From Owenia fusiformis (taxonomy: Eukaryota > Annelida > Polychaeta > Sabellida > Oweniidae): a stretch of DNA of 64,000 bases. The stretch spans positions 26,114,184 to 26,178,183 of the forward strand of contig CAIIXF020000012.1 of NCBI GenBank assembly GCA_903813345.2, in the 5' to 3' direction. The translations under genes and the position numbers were made by a program. Position 1 is the first letter of the stretch, and each line of letters opens with the position of its first letter. Of the stretch, positions 1 through 11,539 are shown piece after piece. The notes under the pieces are model-generated. The model was not told the origin of the DNA and did no database searches. It was given only the letters and a program-made list of their open reading frames with translations.

Positions 1-522
1 ATTAACAGTATGACATTTAGTTGTATCACAAATATACCATATATTGTATTGCAAGTGATTTTTGACATTCATATTTTTGATAGTGGAGACTTTTTGACCA
101 TATATTCCAATCTTTTACCATTTTAAAAACTACTGTACTTAAAATGATGAAAAGTGAACTTTGATCTGGATTAATCCGCATATTAATTTCTTTTTAAAGT
201 TTCAATGGTCCTTTGCATATTTTGGGATATAGGCTGCAGTAGGCAATGGGAAAAGAGTCAACATTTCATTGTTTTGTGTTCAAAGGATATTAAAATGGCA
301 AGAATAGGGAGTTTAAGCTTACATATAAAATAGAAACGCCAACCTATACGTATGACCAAATTTGCCCATACAAATGCATCGTTTGAATATTATTCGTTCA
401 TGTTTAGGTTGTGAAAAACATTGAAAGCTTAAACTCCCTAATATCACCTTTAATCTCTAAGGGTTATAAAAACAGAATTTTGAAAACCGAAAACAGACAG
501 CTTTAATATACAAATGTATATG
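1..522. other. Non-coding stretch
   Basis: AT-rich sequence downstream (in minus-strand terms) of the first gene. I see no exon, RNA gene or clear repeat here. It should contain the 3' untranslated region of the minus-strand gene that stops at 523. Confidence 0.4.
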
Positions 523-2076
523 CTATTTAATATGTCGAGGATGTCTGTACCAATGAGCATGAAACAAAGAACAATATACTTGAATTCTGTTGGAATCCCC
601 ATGTAGCAATAATCCAAGTTTAAATGGGTGCCATGCATACCAATCTGTGTTGTTAAAGAAAATCGGTATGACAACACTTGGATCATGATGTCGATATCCA
701 ATGAGAGTAGTTGGATGATTTTTTAGTTTCTCTAGTCCATGAAGAATAGTCGGAACTGCAATCTCCATGTATAGTTTGTGTTTAAGGAATACTTCGGCTA
801 GTTTGTGAAATTGATTCCAATAGGCTTTTGGGAGATAGTAAATGTCGGCAATTGCTTTAAAGAAGCGTTTTTTACCGCCTGAGCGTTTCTCTAAAAATTG
901 CAGAAAATTTGTAAAAATTTGATCATCTCTTTCAGTTTCTATTTTAGATTTTTCTAAGAGTTCATCTTGCGCCATCAGAATCCGTCCTTTTAACTTTGCA
1001 AACCATCCTTGGGAAAGTGTTTTATTGCACGGTAAAGTTACATCCGTTAAGTAACATTCTTTAGGCTGGTTTAACGGATCAACGAAGCTGGCCAAATATA
1101 AGTCAGTTGTTTCGCTATCATTATGTCCTTTCCAGTGGTCCGCCAACCAAATCTCATTCCAATTATATTCTCTAATAGATTCCACTTTCAAAATGACATC
1201 ATCTGACATGTATAAAATGCCCCTCGCATCGTAGCCCTTATTTATCGCTTGCACCATGCAATTATATATATAAGCGCCACCTATATCACGTTCACTCTCT
1301 AGTTCAAACATGACATATGACATCTGGAAATTAATTATCATATGCTCCGGGGGTTCCGAGGGGCCGCAATACAGTATGCTCTGAAAATAGTCCCGGTAGA
1401 GAAGCTCTATATATGGAACAGCTTCATAATACTGGTACTTATTGAATGATACAAGCAGTACAATTTGGTAAGGGTCTACAGGTTGTCCCATTGGTATATG
1501 GTTTACTGGCATATCGGGAATTATTGTTGTGTTGTCGCACGTCTCCAGGAAAACCTTGTTAAGAAGTTTTGAGGCATATGAAGCCGGAGGGTTGGTCGAA
1601 GTTATCTGAGTTCCAAACTGAAATCAAATGATAGTGAAATTCAATTTAAGATGTGTAAAACAGATTATTGTATATACATGTAGCATGAAATCTTATAATG
1701 AATCATTAAAGTCATAAATTAAATAGATTAAATATAAGGGCCTCTTAATCATGTGAAAAGGTGTAAGAGTGACATTTTTTAATGTCACTTGTTATAGTCT
1801 CCAACTTTTTGTGATGTTTGATGGTTGGCATATGGCGCTCAGTTTTCGGCAGTCAGGGTTTAGTGTCTGTAACAAATGACAGGTTGTGACATTTTGCATG
1901 TTAACGTCTTGTCTAAAACTTATTCTCACCTCAACTCTGTCATTTCGACTTCCTTTGACTGTTGAGTGTACGGGAACGTCAGATGTTTCAAACCTTAGGT
2001 ATTCTTGTCTGAGATGATATATCCCAATTACGGCTCCCAAGCACAGAGCTATGAAACGCAAAGAAAATCTTGCCAT
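523..2076 (-). CDS. Two-exon type II membrane protein, possible glycosyltransferase
   Basis: Exon 1 is 2076-1930 and exon 2 is 1617-523; the donor reads GAG|GTGAGA and the acceptor TTTCAG|TTTGG, both phase 0, giving about 413 residues. Residues 7-23 are a hydrophobic segment after a short basic N-terminus, the layout of a Golgi type II membrane enzyme. The lumenal part has a start like PYQIVLLVSFN, then a region ending GILYMSDDVILKV, whose DD after a hydrophobic strand resembles the acidic metal-binding motif of nucleotide-sugar transferases. The C-terminal part is rich in aromatic residues and histidine. My best guess is a DUF288/STELLO-like glycosyltransferase, but this rests on overall pattern only. 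The long second exon with no stops and consistent splice phase make the gene itself secure. Confidence 0.6.
1766..1912. repeat. Interspersed repeat with GTGACATTTTGCATG end
   Basis: This ~145 bp sequence lies in the intron just after the donor of the preceding minus-strand gene. It matches copies at about 10570-10710 and 31240-31430: a hairpin-forming GTCAC/GTGAC part, then a CTCCAACTTTTTTGTG-like part, then TGTAACAAATG and GTGACATTTTGCATG. The same terminal sequences bound the large composite region near 15.57 and 22.2 kb. Confidence 0.55.
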
Positions 2077-2751
2077 TGTTAAAGTCTCTTCCTTCTATAT
2101 AAGTGGTTTTAGCCAATGATTTACAGGGTGCTCTTACATTTTTTGCTCATAGAGTACTTTATTGTCTTGTGGTTTTTAATCTCTAGCTCACAATTTTGAA
2201 GAGAGAGCATCAAACATATTTTCAACTACTTCAGAAAAATAATGCTCAGAATTTTCATTTTGTCATAGTTATTAACAATTCAAAATTCTGAGTAATTATT
2301 TCTGCTTTTACATTTCATATTGAAGTCCCTGTATTAACGAATTCACCGAAAAATTAACTGTATGATGTGCTTCACTGGAAAGTAAAGAAAATGTTGCCAT
2401 AATATTTTCTCTTGGTTGTGTCTTTATGTCCTTGTTTTTACCTGTTTCCACTAATGCTGTCTGGCTTAACTAACACTACATCATTGATAAACCTTTTATT
2501 GATCTGTGTGTAGTTGTCTTGTTCCAATGTGCTTGTTCCAATGTGCTTGTTCATTGCCACTTTAATAGCATACCCTTCAGCTAAATCTTAGTTAAGATAA
2601 TGGCAACTCACTGTTGAGTTGCAAATTCCACCAAATAAATGGCCAGTTTGATACTATCCTCTCATGCATATTTTCAAAGTATTGTCCATTTTTAAATGTT
2701 TTTAGATATGTTGATACCTATCTGTTCATTTACCTGCATTATTGATATCCC

Positions 2752-2905
2752 GTATTAAAGCAAGTGGGCAACAGCACCCACTTGGAACTTTAAAAAATAG
2801 GCTTTGTTCAAGACAACATCCACTTGAAAATGGGAAAGAAATTAAAATAAACACATTTTGACCAATTTTGGTCTGAAATATAAAAATGAAAATTCTGCAT
2901 ATGTA
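2752..2905. repeat. Interspersed repeat (GCAAGTGGGCACAGCACCCAC family)
   Basis: Copy of a ~180 bp family also seen at 22918-23090, 29870-30055, 36415-36595 and 56160-56275. Shared landmarks are AGTGGGTGCAAATGGATTTT and GCACCCACTTGCTTTAATGC, with short GATCTCCC inverted ends in the better copies. This copy is reversed and decayed, and ends about 50 bp before the C2 exon acceptor. Confidence 0.55.
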
Positions 2906-2957
2906 CCAAAAATAAAATGAGTGTTTTGTGATATTTCATTCTTATCTACTTTTTCAG

Positions 2958-5900
2958 CCAACATGGATGAAGAACTTCTGAGTGGAGTCTTGAACATAAC
3001 GATACATTCCCTGCATGGCCTAAAAGAACCATGTGGTAAGTTTAACATACTGATACATTCCCTGCATGGCCTAAAAGAACCATGTGGTAAGTTTAACATA
3101 ACGATACATTCCCTGCATGGCCTAAAAGAACCATGTGGTAAGTTTAACATAACGATACATTCCCTGTATGGCCTGAAAGAACCATGTGGTAAGTTTAACA
3201 TATTGATACATTCCCTGTATGGCCTGAAAGAACCATGTGGTAAGTTTAACATAACGATACATTCCCTGCATGGCCTAAAAGAACCATGTGGTAAGTTTAA
3301 CATAACGATACATTCCCTGCATGGCCTAAAAGAACCATGTGGTAAGTTTAACATAACGATACATTCCCTGCATGGCCTAAAAGAACCATGTGGTAAGTTT
3401 AACATAACGATACATTCCCTGCATGGCCTAAAAGAACCATGTGGTAAGTTTAACATAACAATACATTCCCTGTATGGCCTGAAAGAACCATGTGGTAAGT
3501 TTAACATATCGATACATTCCCTGCACGGCCTGAAAGAACCATGTGGTAAGTTTAACAAAACGATACATTCCCTGTATGGCCTGAAAGAACCATGTGGTAA
3601 GTTTAACGTATTGATACATTCCCTGCATGGCCTGAAAGAACAATGTGGTAAGTTTAACATAACGATACATTCCCTGCATGGCCTAAAAGAACCATGTGGT
3701 AAGTTTAACATATTGATACATTCCCTGCATGGCCTAAAAGAACCATGTGGTAAGTAACAATTAAAACTTTTTATAATATTGAAGAGAGCCTTTGTGTAAT
3801 TAATTGAAAATGTTAAACATGTAATTTCCTTTTGAGTCGAAAAGCAGCTTTTGTTTCAATGATAAAAATGAACCTTCTAATACCAGAATAAATTTCTCAT
3901 TCATTTATGGTTAAGGATCTTTTTGGATTTTCTGTGGTATGCCTACAGCCTACATGCATCTGTGATTTGTGATTTCCCAAAAATCACATTTTCTGGTTAG
4001 GCATTTTTTAGGTCACCCTGTAGTTGCACTAGCATGACTAGAGATTTGGTACATTAATTGTTCATAGTGAAGTGAATTAAACAAATGATAAATTTTAATG
4101 ATTATATTAATGAATTTTTCGTTTCAGATACATATTGCTGTATTGAGGTAGATTCATTTGGACATTTTTTCATGCAAGCCAAGACCAACATGTTCTATAA
4201 GACAACAGAACCGGCGTGGAATGAGGTAAGGCAGGATTTCTATCTCTTCTTTCATTTAAATCGCAACAGTTCAATATAACCAAACTGAAATCGCTTATCA
4301 TCAAGATTGGCGTTCTAATTTTTCAAATATTTTTTATCAGTGTACCAAGCAATTTTCTGACAGCCACAGTTGAGGTTTAATTGTTGTGGTGGGTTGAGGA
4401 CCCAGTGGGGACTCCCTTCAAATAATTAACATTGAACTTAAAGTTAACATTCTCGAGACAAAATAATTCACATTACGTTGTTCTAAGATCTCATTTCCCA
4501 ATTTTTGATGGTGAAATGATGAATTGACAGTTTTTCAGTTTGTGTACAATAAAACCTGTATGAACACCTCTGCAATCTTACCATATCTCTTAATATGTTT
4601 TATGGGTCCCATATTTAAAGTTACCATAGACTTCAGGCCCGTAGCCAGGATTTGCCAAGGGGGGTTCACTGTTTGAAAATTTCCGGGAGAGGGGTACTTT
4701 TGAAAATTTTGGTCCAAAAATGGCCAAAATCACTTAAAATGTGATCAGAATGATGAAAAACTGCATGATTTTGAAAGTATTATTGGCCTGTGAGGGGGGG
4801 GGTTCGCTCGAACCCATCAAACCCCACTGGCAACGAGCCTGGACTTCAATGTTGAAAACTTCAAAATGTAAACACCTGAATGTTTTTGGCTTATCCAAGT
4901 GTGGTTTTGAGCAGACAGGTTTGACTTATAATATATTGACATAACAATGTAGATTTCCATCAGATTCATTATCTCATCCAATGTATTTTCCAGGAATATT
5001 GTGTTGATTTGGATGGAGCCCAGACATTGCGAGTCATGGCTTATAAACAGGAAGGGGAGGAGCAGATATTGCTGGGCAAGATTGCAATGGAGGTACGTTC
5101 ATGAAAACACAGAATGAGATCCTCTGGTAATGGCTGATTTGAAAAAGTCAGTCCACCCCAGTGGGGATCAAACCCATGACCCCTCGCTTTCCAGATAAGT
5201 GCTCCATTCGCTGAACTTCATGACCATCTGAGTTTCCCTTATCAATATTGCATATTTATCATCATTTGTCTGTGTCTTATTTGCCCAGTTTTCTGTACAT
5301 TGTTTTATTGTGGCTTCATCAGTTCATATGTGTGAATTTAGGAGAAATCTGTCATTTTTGATTGGATTGTTCCTCACATCATTGGATGTATTTTCCACCA
5401 ATCATACAGATAAAGTTTGCTGACAGTGACCTTGCATAATACTTTGTAACGTACCTATTCAAATATCCCAAACCATTTCATTCCATATTTTGAGAAATAG
5501 CCTCGTGAATTAATTGTTTTATCGCAGCTGGGAAAAGCCTGGTTGAGAGGAGACTTTGTTGAGAAAACTATGGCGATGAGTACAGATCTATCCATGACGA
5601 TAACCCTACGATACACCCCAAGTACACAGACCATAAAAAGGGTAGCATCCAGAGTAAAAACTGGGGTCTTTGGTGTAAAGATACAAACAGTTACAAAGTA
5701 AGTATGTTATACACCCTCCAAAAGTATGACAACTACTGATTTACCATTGTATAGCATGGTAAAGCTGTTTATTTGATTTTTTAAAATTGCAACATGTTAG
5801 GTTTTGTTATGAGGCAAGTATAAATAAGGGGCAGGGATATCCAAAACTTTAGAGGAGGGTAATACTGCATGCTAGTATACTTTATATAAGTGTCAGGTTC

Positions 5901-8900
5901 TTGAAATAATAATTCTATCATGGCACCATGATAGGAACACAGCCAGAATAGATGAGGCAATAGGTGAGGCAAATTTAAACTGGGAGGCAAATTTGTGTTA
6001 AGGAGAGGTAATACTGTAATATAACTATCACAAAACTTTATTTCACACTCTCAATTGAAAAAAACACTTTTGGCCCGATATATAAGGTTTTATAAATCTT
6101 GATGAGACACTTGTTCAGGAAAATCAATGTATGTGCAGCAATTTTTTTTAACATGTATTTCTTCATTGTTTCAGGAGAGAGAACAACAATATTCCAGCTA
6201 TTGTTCTGTCATGCGTACAGGAAGTGGAGAAAAGTGGACTTAAGGAACTAGGGATATATCGAGTTTCGGGATCCTCATCTGACGTTCAGCAGTTAAAGAA
6301 AGCTTTTGATAGAAGTAAGGTTTCTACTAGGGGTACCACGATACGAGAAATTGAATATCGATACGTATCTACGATACTGACCTCACGATACGATACAATG
6401 ATACAGCGTAAATTGAAGTGAAACTGAATTTTATTCTAATTTTTCAAACGTGTAAAGCCGGAAGTACTTTAGCCGGATTACGTTAATTTCACATCACGAC
6501 AAAGAAAGGTGTAAAATATGCTAACATCGATTAAAACATCTTAATGACGTGTGGTATTCGGGAACTAGAGGGGCAAAGGAAGGTGGCAAGCAAGATACGT
6601 AACTATGACTGTCTGTCATCTCTAAGCGCTGAGTTTTTCCCTTCCTTTGGGTAAGTAAGAAGGGACTTCAGGTCAAAAAACGATACGACCGATATTCATT
6701 TTATGTATCGATACAGCCCGTATCAGAGGTGAATTGCTCGAGCGCTCGAGCACTCGAGCGCTCGCGGTACCCCTAGTTTCTACTAAGCAGTAAATATACA
6801 AGTGATCCTTGCTTCCATCCACCTGAGAATCCATTTGAACACACTTGAAAATGAAAATGTCATGAAAAGTATGCCTACTTTGATAAAAATTGGTCTTATT
6901 TAAAAAAAATAAGAATTTGCATCCACTCCAGAAAAAACCCTAAGAAAAACACTGTATATTTAATACCTAGTATAGTTTCTAAGGTTTTGTCAGAGTTCAA
7001 AAATATGGCACATTGTATCCTTGTTAACTGTTGATTTAAATGCGTTGATTTTTAATAATTAATTTAATTGCATGAATTTCTTAATTTTGTAGACAGTAAA
7101 GGAGCAGCAAAACTTGTGACTGAATTTGATATCAATGCGATAACAGGGGTCCTCAAATTGTACTTCAGGGAGCTCCCAGAGGCTCTCTTTACCGATAAAC
7201 TATATCCAAGCTTAGTGAAAGGCATGGGTAAGTATACTTAGTTAAAGGCCCCATGTAATGTTTAAATCATTATTAAAGGCGTCATCTAATGTCACATTTG
7301 GCTAGTATTGTACATGAAGTTGTAATCAAAATGTGAAAAACAAAAAGTTACAACTAATTGTTTGAATGAAAAACTTTGGATGGGGCCTTGAAAAAGTAAA
7401 ATCTCTTGATTGTGTTCTCTCTACCCTACCATGTGACCTTGTTTAAAAAGGATACAGGCAACAGTAAAGTCGCAAATGGAGCAGGTATTCTCTATTTGTC
7501 TATAGGGCTTTTCTGGTAATAATTCACTACAAACTGCTTAACGAATCTATACAATGTACAGTAGAACATTAAAAATATATGTAAAATCTAGTATACTTAT
7601 TGAAATAAGGAAATAAAGAAATGTCTTCCGTTGTGGATACAGGCTACAGTATGGGGTAGGGTAGACTGATGTTGTAGCCATCTTGTACATTATACATTTG
7701 TATCTTGTTGATTGCAATTAATTTTTCTCAAATAAACGATTTCAACTATTCGTTTGAATTAACACTGAATGTTTGTTTTGTAGAATTAGCAGATCCTGCC
7801 GCGAAAAGGGAATGCATGGTGACCTTGCTAAGGTCACTACCAGAGCCTAACTTTGCCACAGCTGTATATATGATAGATCATTTAGTCATGTAAGTTCAAC
7901 TTTGCCACAGCTGTAAATATGATAGATCATTTATTTATAGTCATGTAAGTTCAACTTTGCCACAGCTGTATACATGATAGATCATTTAGTCATGTAAGTC
8001 CAATTTTTCCATGTCTGTATACATGATAGATCATTTAGTCATGTAAGTCCAACTTTGCCACAGCTGTATATATGATAGATCACTTAGTCATGTAAGTCTA
8101 ACTTTGCCACAGCTGTATATATGATAGATCATTTAGTCATGTAAGTTCAACTTTGCCACAGCTGTATATATGATAGATCATTTAGTCATGTAAGTTCAAC
8201 TTTGCCACATCTGTATATATGATAGATCATTTAATCAAGTAAGCTCAACTTTGCCACAGCTGTATATATGATAGATCATTTAGTCATGTAAGTTCAACTT
8301 TGCCACAGCTGTATATATGATAGATCGTTTAGTCATGTAAGTTCAACTTTGCCACAGCTGTATATATGATAGATCATTTAGTCATGTAAGTTCAACTTTG
8401 CCACAGCTGAATATATGATAGATCATTTAGTCATGTAAGTTCAACTTTGTCACAGCTGTATATATGATAGATCATTTAGTCATGTAAGTCCAACTTTGCC
8501 ACATCTGTATGTATGATCGATCATTTAATCATGTAAGTTCAACTTTGCTACAGCTGTACAGTATATGACCATTTGTAGTTTTTACTAGTTTGAGCATGTA
8601 TAAGATGTACATTAATATGTTTAAAACTGAATTGAATTGACCTCCTCCCATGTGACTCTACCACTGACATTCAAAAGTGATTTCATATGTAATATGATCA
8701 TTTCTTTTCAGGGTATCAAAATTAGCTTCAGTGAACAAAATGTCTCTGCAGAACTTAGCGACCATATTTGGGCCTACGTTACTTCGTCCTGCATCTGAGC
8801 CTCAGAAAGATGAAGGTGGAGATGAATCGTCAAATATTATTCTTCAATTGACGCGTGAGGCCAAAGACAGTATGATACAAACTGCAATTCTAATGTACTA

Positions 8901-8973
8901 TCTCTGGATTCGCAATGAAGGTGTTTCATTTGATGCTCCCAAAACACCAACTGTGGAATCAACAATGATTTGA
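2958..8973 (+). CDS. BCR/ABR-type protein, C2 and RhoGAP domains
   Basis: Rho-family GTPase-activating protein related to BCR and ABR. Exons: 2958-3035, 4128-4225, 4994-5092, 5528-5697, 6175-6314, 7093-7227, 7784-7889 and 8712-8973; all junctions are GT-AG and phases agree, giving 360 residues from the ATG at 2963. Residues about 5-125 form a C2 domain (CCIEVDSFGHF, EPAWNE). A link with TGVFGVKI leads to the RhoGAP domain, about 140-345. GIYRVSG carries the catalytic arginine finger (about residue 176), followed by LKLYFRELPEALFT and NKMSLQNLATIFGPTLLRP. BCR and ABR have coiled-coil, DH and PH regions upstream; none is visible here. Either they lie beyond the window, with the minus-strand gene in a long intron, or this locus starts at 2963. 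The first exon, seventh exon and last exon each carry tandem duplications of their 3' part. An AATAAA occurs near 9613. Confidence 0.9.
2993..3757 (+). repeat. 15 x 51 bp tandem repeat of an exon end with its splice donor
   Basis: Fifteen units of 51 bp, each translating to a 17-residue peptide like NITIHSLHGLKEPCGKF and each containing CCATGTG|GTAAGT. The first donor (after 3035) joins in phase to the exon at 4128 and gives an ordinary C2 start. Because 51 is a multiple of three and no unit has a stop, any later donor would also splice in frame, adding 17 residues per unit. The open frame ends at a TAA inside the last GTAAGTAAC at 3757. Confidence 0.95.
4634..4841. mobile_element. Non-autonomous DNA transposon, CAGGCCCGTAGCCAGG family
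   Basis: 208 bp in a BCR intron. It starts CAGGCCCGTAGCCAGG and ends as a decayed inverted copy, CAACGAGCCTG. It is flanked by the direct repeat GACTT (4629-4633 and 4842-4846). Related copies are at 26969-27179, 37188-37372 and a decayed one near 54608-54715. Confidence 0.8.
5137..5235 (-). repeat. Probable tRNA-derived SINE fragment
   Basis: On the minus strand the sequence reads like a tRNA-related promoter region: an A-box-like stretch containing TTCAGCGAATGGAGCAC, then GGGTTTGATCCCC as a B box. The flank GAAAAAGTCAGTCCACCC recurs at about 60330-60350 next to another B-box-like GGGTTCAATTCCCAC (minus strand), so this is an interspersed family rather than a tRNA gene. Confidence 0.5.
6328..6775. 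mobile_element. hAT-like MITE with 8 bp target duplication
   Basis: 448 bp with ends TAGGGGTACC and GGTACCCCTA, flanked by GTTTCTAC at 6320-6327 and 6776-6783. An 8 bp duplication with such ends fits the hAT superfamily. It starts only 13 bp after the last base of BCR exon 5, just beyond the GTAAGG donor. Its interior repeats CGATACG-like units and ends in a CTCGAGCGCTCGAG-rich stretch. No transposase is encoded. Confidence 0.85.
7849..8560 (+). repeat. ~14 x 49 bp tandem repeat of an exon end with its splice donor
   Basis: The last 41 bp of BCR exon 7 (from AACTTTGCCACAG) plus GTAAGTTC are repeated about 14 times, with a partial final unit. Each unit has CAT|GTAAGT. The 49 bp period is not a multiple of three, and the frame hits TAA at the first unit boundary, so only the first donor (after 7889) gives the normal join to 8712. 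Unit 2 has a 6 bp insertion; units 8 and 14 share ATCTGTAT and AATCA variants. Each unit also holds an acceptor-like TTTGCCACAG. Confidence 0.95.
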
Positions 8974-9155
8974 AAATGGAATATAAAAGCGTTTAATGAG
9001 AGCCAAGATAGTATGATACAAACTGCAATTCTAATGTACTATCTCTGGATTCGTAATGAAGGTGTTTCATTCGATGCTCCCAAAACACCTACTGTGGAAT
9101 CAACAATGATTTGAAAATGGAATATAAAAGCGTTTAATGAGAGCCAAGATAGTAT
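8857..9155 (+). repeat. 141 bp tandem duplication of the terminal BCR coding segment
   Basis: The segment encoding the C-terminal DSMIQTAILMYYLWIRNEG and the stop is followed directly by a nearly identical copy 141 bp later (TATGATAC at 8871 and 9012; a third partial start at 9153). The first copy supplies the stop at 8973, so the second is untranslated. Confidence 0.9.
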
Positions 9156-10569
9156 CAAGCAATATTTTCTATAAATCTTGACCCCTTTTTGTGAACCAAA
9201 GAATCTAACGGATACCTTTATGATGTCATACTTATGCTGTAGTGTTGATCAATAATTTTAAGGAAGTTTTGGAAAATTAGCAATGCAATAACTTCACCCT
9301 ATTTTTGCCCAGAAATTGTTTTTTTGTCGTATCCAATAAGTCAGGTTACTGTAAAGCACATTAAATGCATGTGAGCAATTTTGCTGATTCGTACATTTGT
9401 TTCTTTTCATTCAGTCATATTTACATTTTCGTAAGGGCTTCTATTTCTGCCAGAAGTACAATTTTAAATTTGTGGTACCCTGAATTAGCGGTTTTACTCT
9501 TACACGAATATATGCAAATTCAACATGTCTGCAAATTTAATGTATTTTACAGTATTTACTGGGCTTTATGTACTTGGAGGTACACTGCCTACTGTAAAGG
9601 CTGAAACTCAAAAATAAAATTATTTTCCCAATAATGGTCTAGTTTTACAGTTTTCAGCCTGAAACCACAACAAGATGACCATTAGTGAATTATTGTACAA
9701 TTTGACATTTTATAGAGATTTCTTATTGAGTATGTCATTTCCATGAAATTAACAATTTTTTCAGCTATTTTTGAAAAATATAAGCATGCAAAATGTCTTA
9801 GTTTTGGGAAATCACGAAATTTTCTAGGTTTGCATTATCTAGGGTCATTCAGTTTTTTACTCTTTTAGATGCATTTATTGAAAAAGTAAATGTGTATACA
9901 GTACGGCCAGATATTTTGTATTTTATGCTTCATGGTATATGGGTTATACAGAGAAAGGGGCTAGCTTGGCTTGTTCAAGTTTAAGTAAAACCTGTGTATG
10001 TAGAATCTATTTGGTACCTCTAAAAATACTCGACTCGGGAGGTGTTCAACTTAAAGAGGTTTATATTAGTCCGTTGGTCTTGAGAATCTGAAGTGTTTCA
10101 CTAACCAAAGTATACCACTTCAAGAGGTGTTTCACTTTACAGGTTTCACTGTACTTTGAAGAGACAAAGGTACTCCACTTAATATATTGTGTAGATATTC
10201 CATGAGACAGGTTTTACTGTATTGTGTATATAGCAGCTGTCCATGTATAAAGAGTTGTATAAATACATCAGGCTTATACACAAGCTGTTTGTTTGTTATA
10301 AAATCGGATTCATGATTCTTCCTAGTCAAGTAATACAAATTGAGTAGCACGATTAAAATTTATGGAACACGGGGCCTATTTTTGGTTCACCCTGTATGTA
10401 TCATGTGAGGTGGCTCAAAATCAGTGGCTAATAAGGCTAAAATCATCACTATTTGATTGATATATTTTAAATGTGTTTGTGGGTATTATTCATTGTGAAA
10501 GTAGATGTAAAATTGCTTTACAAATCTTTGTGAAACATTATTTATATTAGCCTGGTCGTGAGAAAAAGG

Positions 10570-10712
10570 TGTTGTTACATTCATTTTTTTGTCACCACCA
10601 AAAGTGGTGACATATTGTAGTCAACTTTTTTGTGGATGGTGTTCAACAGTCTGCAATCAGCATGTGTAACAAATGTCAGGTGGTGACATTTTGCATGTTA
10701 GTGCCTCGTAAT
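10570..10712. repeat. Interspersed repeat with GTCACCACC hairpin
   Basis: Contains the hairpin GTCACCAC-CAAAA-GTGGTGAC followed by TGTAACAAATGTCAGG and GTGACATTTTGCATGTTA. Same family as 1766-1912 and 31240-31430, and the same ends as the composite region at 15.57-22.2 kb. Confidence 0.6.
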
Positions 10713-11373
10713 AAGACTGCTTTTCTCACAACTTGGCTCATTGTGTTGAGTGGTTGATACATATATAAAGGTGCTATTTTATGAGGTGGTTGGACAGATA
10801 TTTTAAGAATATATAGGCTATCAAGTATAAAGGTTCCATTGTAAAATCTGTATACTAAATATCTGAACACTCAATGTGAAATTTTTTTTCTTTACCATTA
10901 TTAAATGTCATAGACTTTCATGTTAAAATAAAATATCAAAATGTCAATCTGAATTTCACACCACTTGTGGTGGTGACATCAAAGATTAACTGTCAGAATC
11001 GGTGTGTTCTTTCAATTACCAAACAAAATTTGAACAAAAATGTTCACTGGTATTTGCCTATCTAATACTCATAGTATGGAATAAACAGGTTTTCTATCAA
11101 CATTTTAAAATTCATCCTTTAAAGTATTAAACCAAAAATGTCCACTGGTATTTGCTTATCTCATACTCGTAGTATGGGATAAACAGCTCATCTCATACTG
11201 ATAGTATGGGATAAACAGCTTTTCTATCAACATTTTGAAATTCATCCTTTAAAGTATATACTGTAAAGACTTGATTTGTTTGGGTGCATATAACATATTT
11301 GTTTGGGTGCTCATTATCAAGTGCTTATTTATAGATGTGCATAATATTTAAGGATTCAAATAAGATACAACTA

Positions 11374-11539
11374 CAGGGGTTTCACTAGAATTTTCCACAA
11401 AATAAATAAAACAACAGGCAAAATTAATGGAAATCATAAATTCAACATGGAAAAGTTGAAAAGCCCCTAAAAACAAAAGGCGATTTTGTGGAAACAACCG
11501 GGGAAAATCGCCTGTTGCCTGCTGCTAATGAAACCCCTG
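11374..11539. mobile_element. MITE, CAGGGGTTTCA family
   Basis: 166 bp with inverted ends CAGGGGTTTCACTAG and CTAATGAAACCCCTG, flanked by AACTA on both sides (11369-11373, 11540-11544). An inverted-orientation copy is at 28515-28688, and a broken one is near 31195-31505. Confidence 0.85.

Noticed and set aside
2842-3711. 289-codon minus-strand reading frame made of a 17-residue repeat
   Set aside because: It is the antisense of the 51 bp array; the plus-strand frame matches the C2 domain and carries the splice donors.
5160-5215. tRNA gene
   Set aside because: A- and B-box-like sequences are present, but no cloverleaf can be formed and the flank is shared with another repeat; a SINE fragment fits better.
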